Shown here in pieces: positions 63,993 to 64,000 of a stretch of DNA of 64,000 bases (position 1 is its first letter; the number at the start of each line of letters is the position of its first letter). Under the pieces are notes generated by a model that worked only from the letters and a program-made list of their open reading frames with translations, was not told the DNA's origin and did no database searches. Where the stretch lies: contig NZ_BAXA01000014.1 of NCBI RefSeq assembly GCF_000698125.1, positions 1 to 64,000 of the forward strand, read 5' to 3'. The DNA is from Geomicrobium sp. JCM 19038. GTDB lineage: Bacteria > Bacillota > Bacilli > Bacillales > Marinococcaceae. Both the position numbers and the translations under genes were made by a program.

Positions 63993-64000
63993 ATGGATTA
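63989..64000 (+). CDS. Partial gene at window end
   Basis: ATG63989 overlaps the preceding stop (ATGA) and begins MNGL before the window ends. Likely the next gene of the early phage operon; nothing more can be said. Confidence 0.4.

Overview
The window is a low-GC Firmicute chromosome of Bacillus type (family Bacillaceae). It carries the ctsR-mcsA-mcsB-clpC-radA-disA-yacL-ispDF-gltX-cysES-mrnC-rlmB-rae1-sigH block, then secE-nusG-rplKAJL-rpoBC-rpsLG-fusA-tuf, then S10-spc-alpha and the cobalt/ECF transporter genes. This is the order I know from Bacillus subtilis near the origin. The sequences look most like alkaliphilic bacilli (Alkalihalobacillus/Shouchella type), but that is a weak inference.

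Layout. 1-310: end of an rRNA/tRNA cluster with tRNA-Ile(GAT), tRNA-Ala(TGC) and a terminator. 341-4978: class III heat-shock operon under a CtsR box. 5064-10084: radA, disA, yacL, ispD, ispF. 10148-16470: gltX, a cysteine T-box, cysE-cysS, RNA-processing genes and sigH. 16554-28703: secE, nusG, four stalk/L1 ribosomal genes with RNA leaders, a methyltransferase, rpoB, rpoC and ybxF. 28858-33213: streptomycin operon (rpsL, rpsG, fusA, tuf). 33344-33502: an unrecognised 52-aa ORF. 33633-48940: S10/spc/alpha clusters including secY, adk, map and rpoA. 49069-52307: ecfA1-ecfA2-ecfT-truA. 52350-55984: a three-gene operon (SDR, acyl-CoA synthetase, phosphotriesterase-like hydrolase) with its own promoter and a good cre site, sitting where B. 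subtilis passes directly from truA to rplM. 56007-57035: rplM-rpsI. 57078-64000: left end of a prophage or related integrative element next to rpsI. It has integrase, HNH-like protein, ImmA-like peptidase, a double DUF4428/SHOCT protein and a repressor on the minus strand, divergent from a Cro-like gene and early genes on the plus strand. The window ends inside this element.

Sequence quality. About twenty single-base indels interrupt genes that must be intact (clpC x2, disA x2, yacL, cysE, cysS x3, sigH, rplJ, ybxB, rpoB, rplD, secY x3, adk, map, and the integrase). In nearly every case one extra base, usually lengthening a run of identical bases, restores the full family sequence and length. 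I treat these as sequencing or assembly errors and give the whole gene as one CDS with the break located. A standard pipeline would split these genes or call them pseudogenes.

Regulation visible in the sequence. There is a CtsR operator; a Cys T-box; two matching hairpins before rplK and rplA that look like L1-binding sites; an L10-type leader with terminator before rplJ; an L13-type leader before rplM; several sigma-A promoters with 16-17 bp spacers; a CcpA-type cre; and a phage genetic switch whose 17-bp operator exactly fills the -35/-10 spacer of the rightward promoter. The most unusual parts are the cre-controlled catabolic insertion and the phage control region; neither is proven to be a new system.
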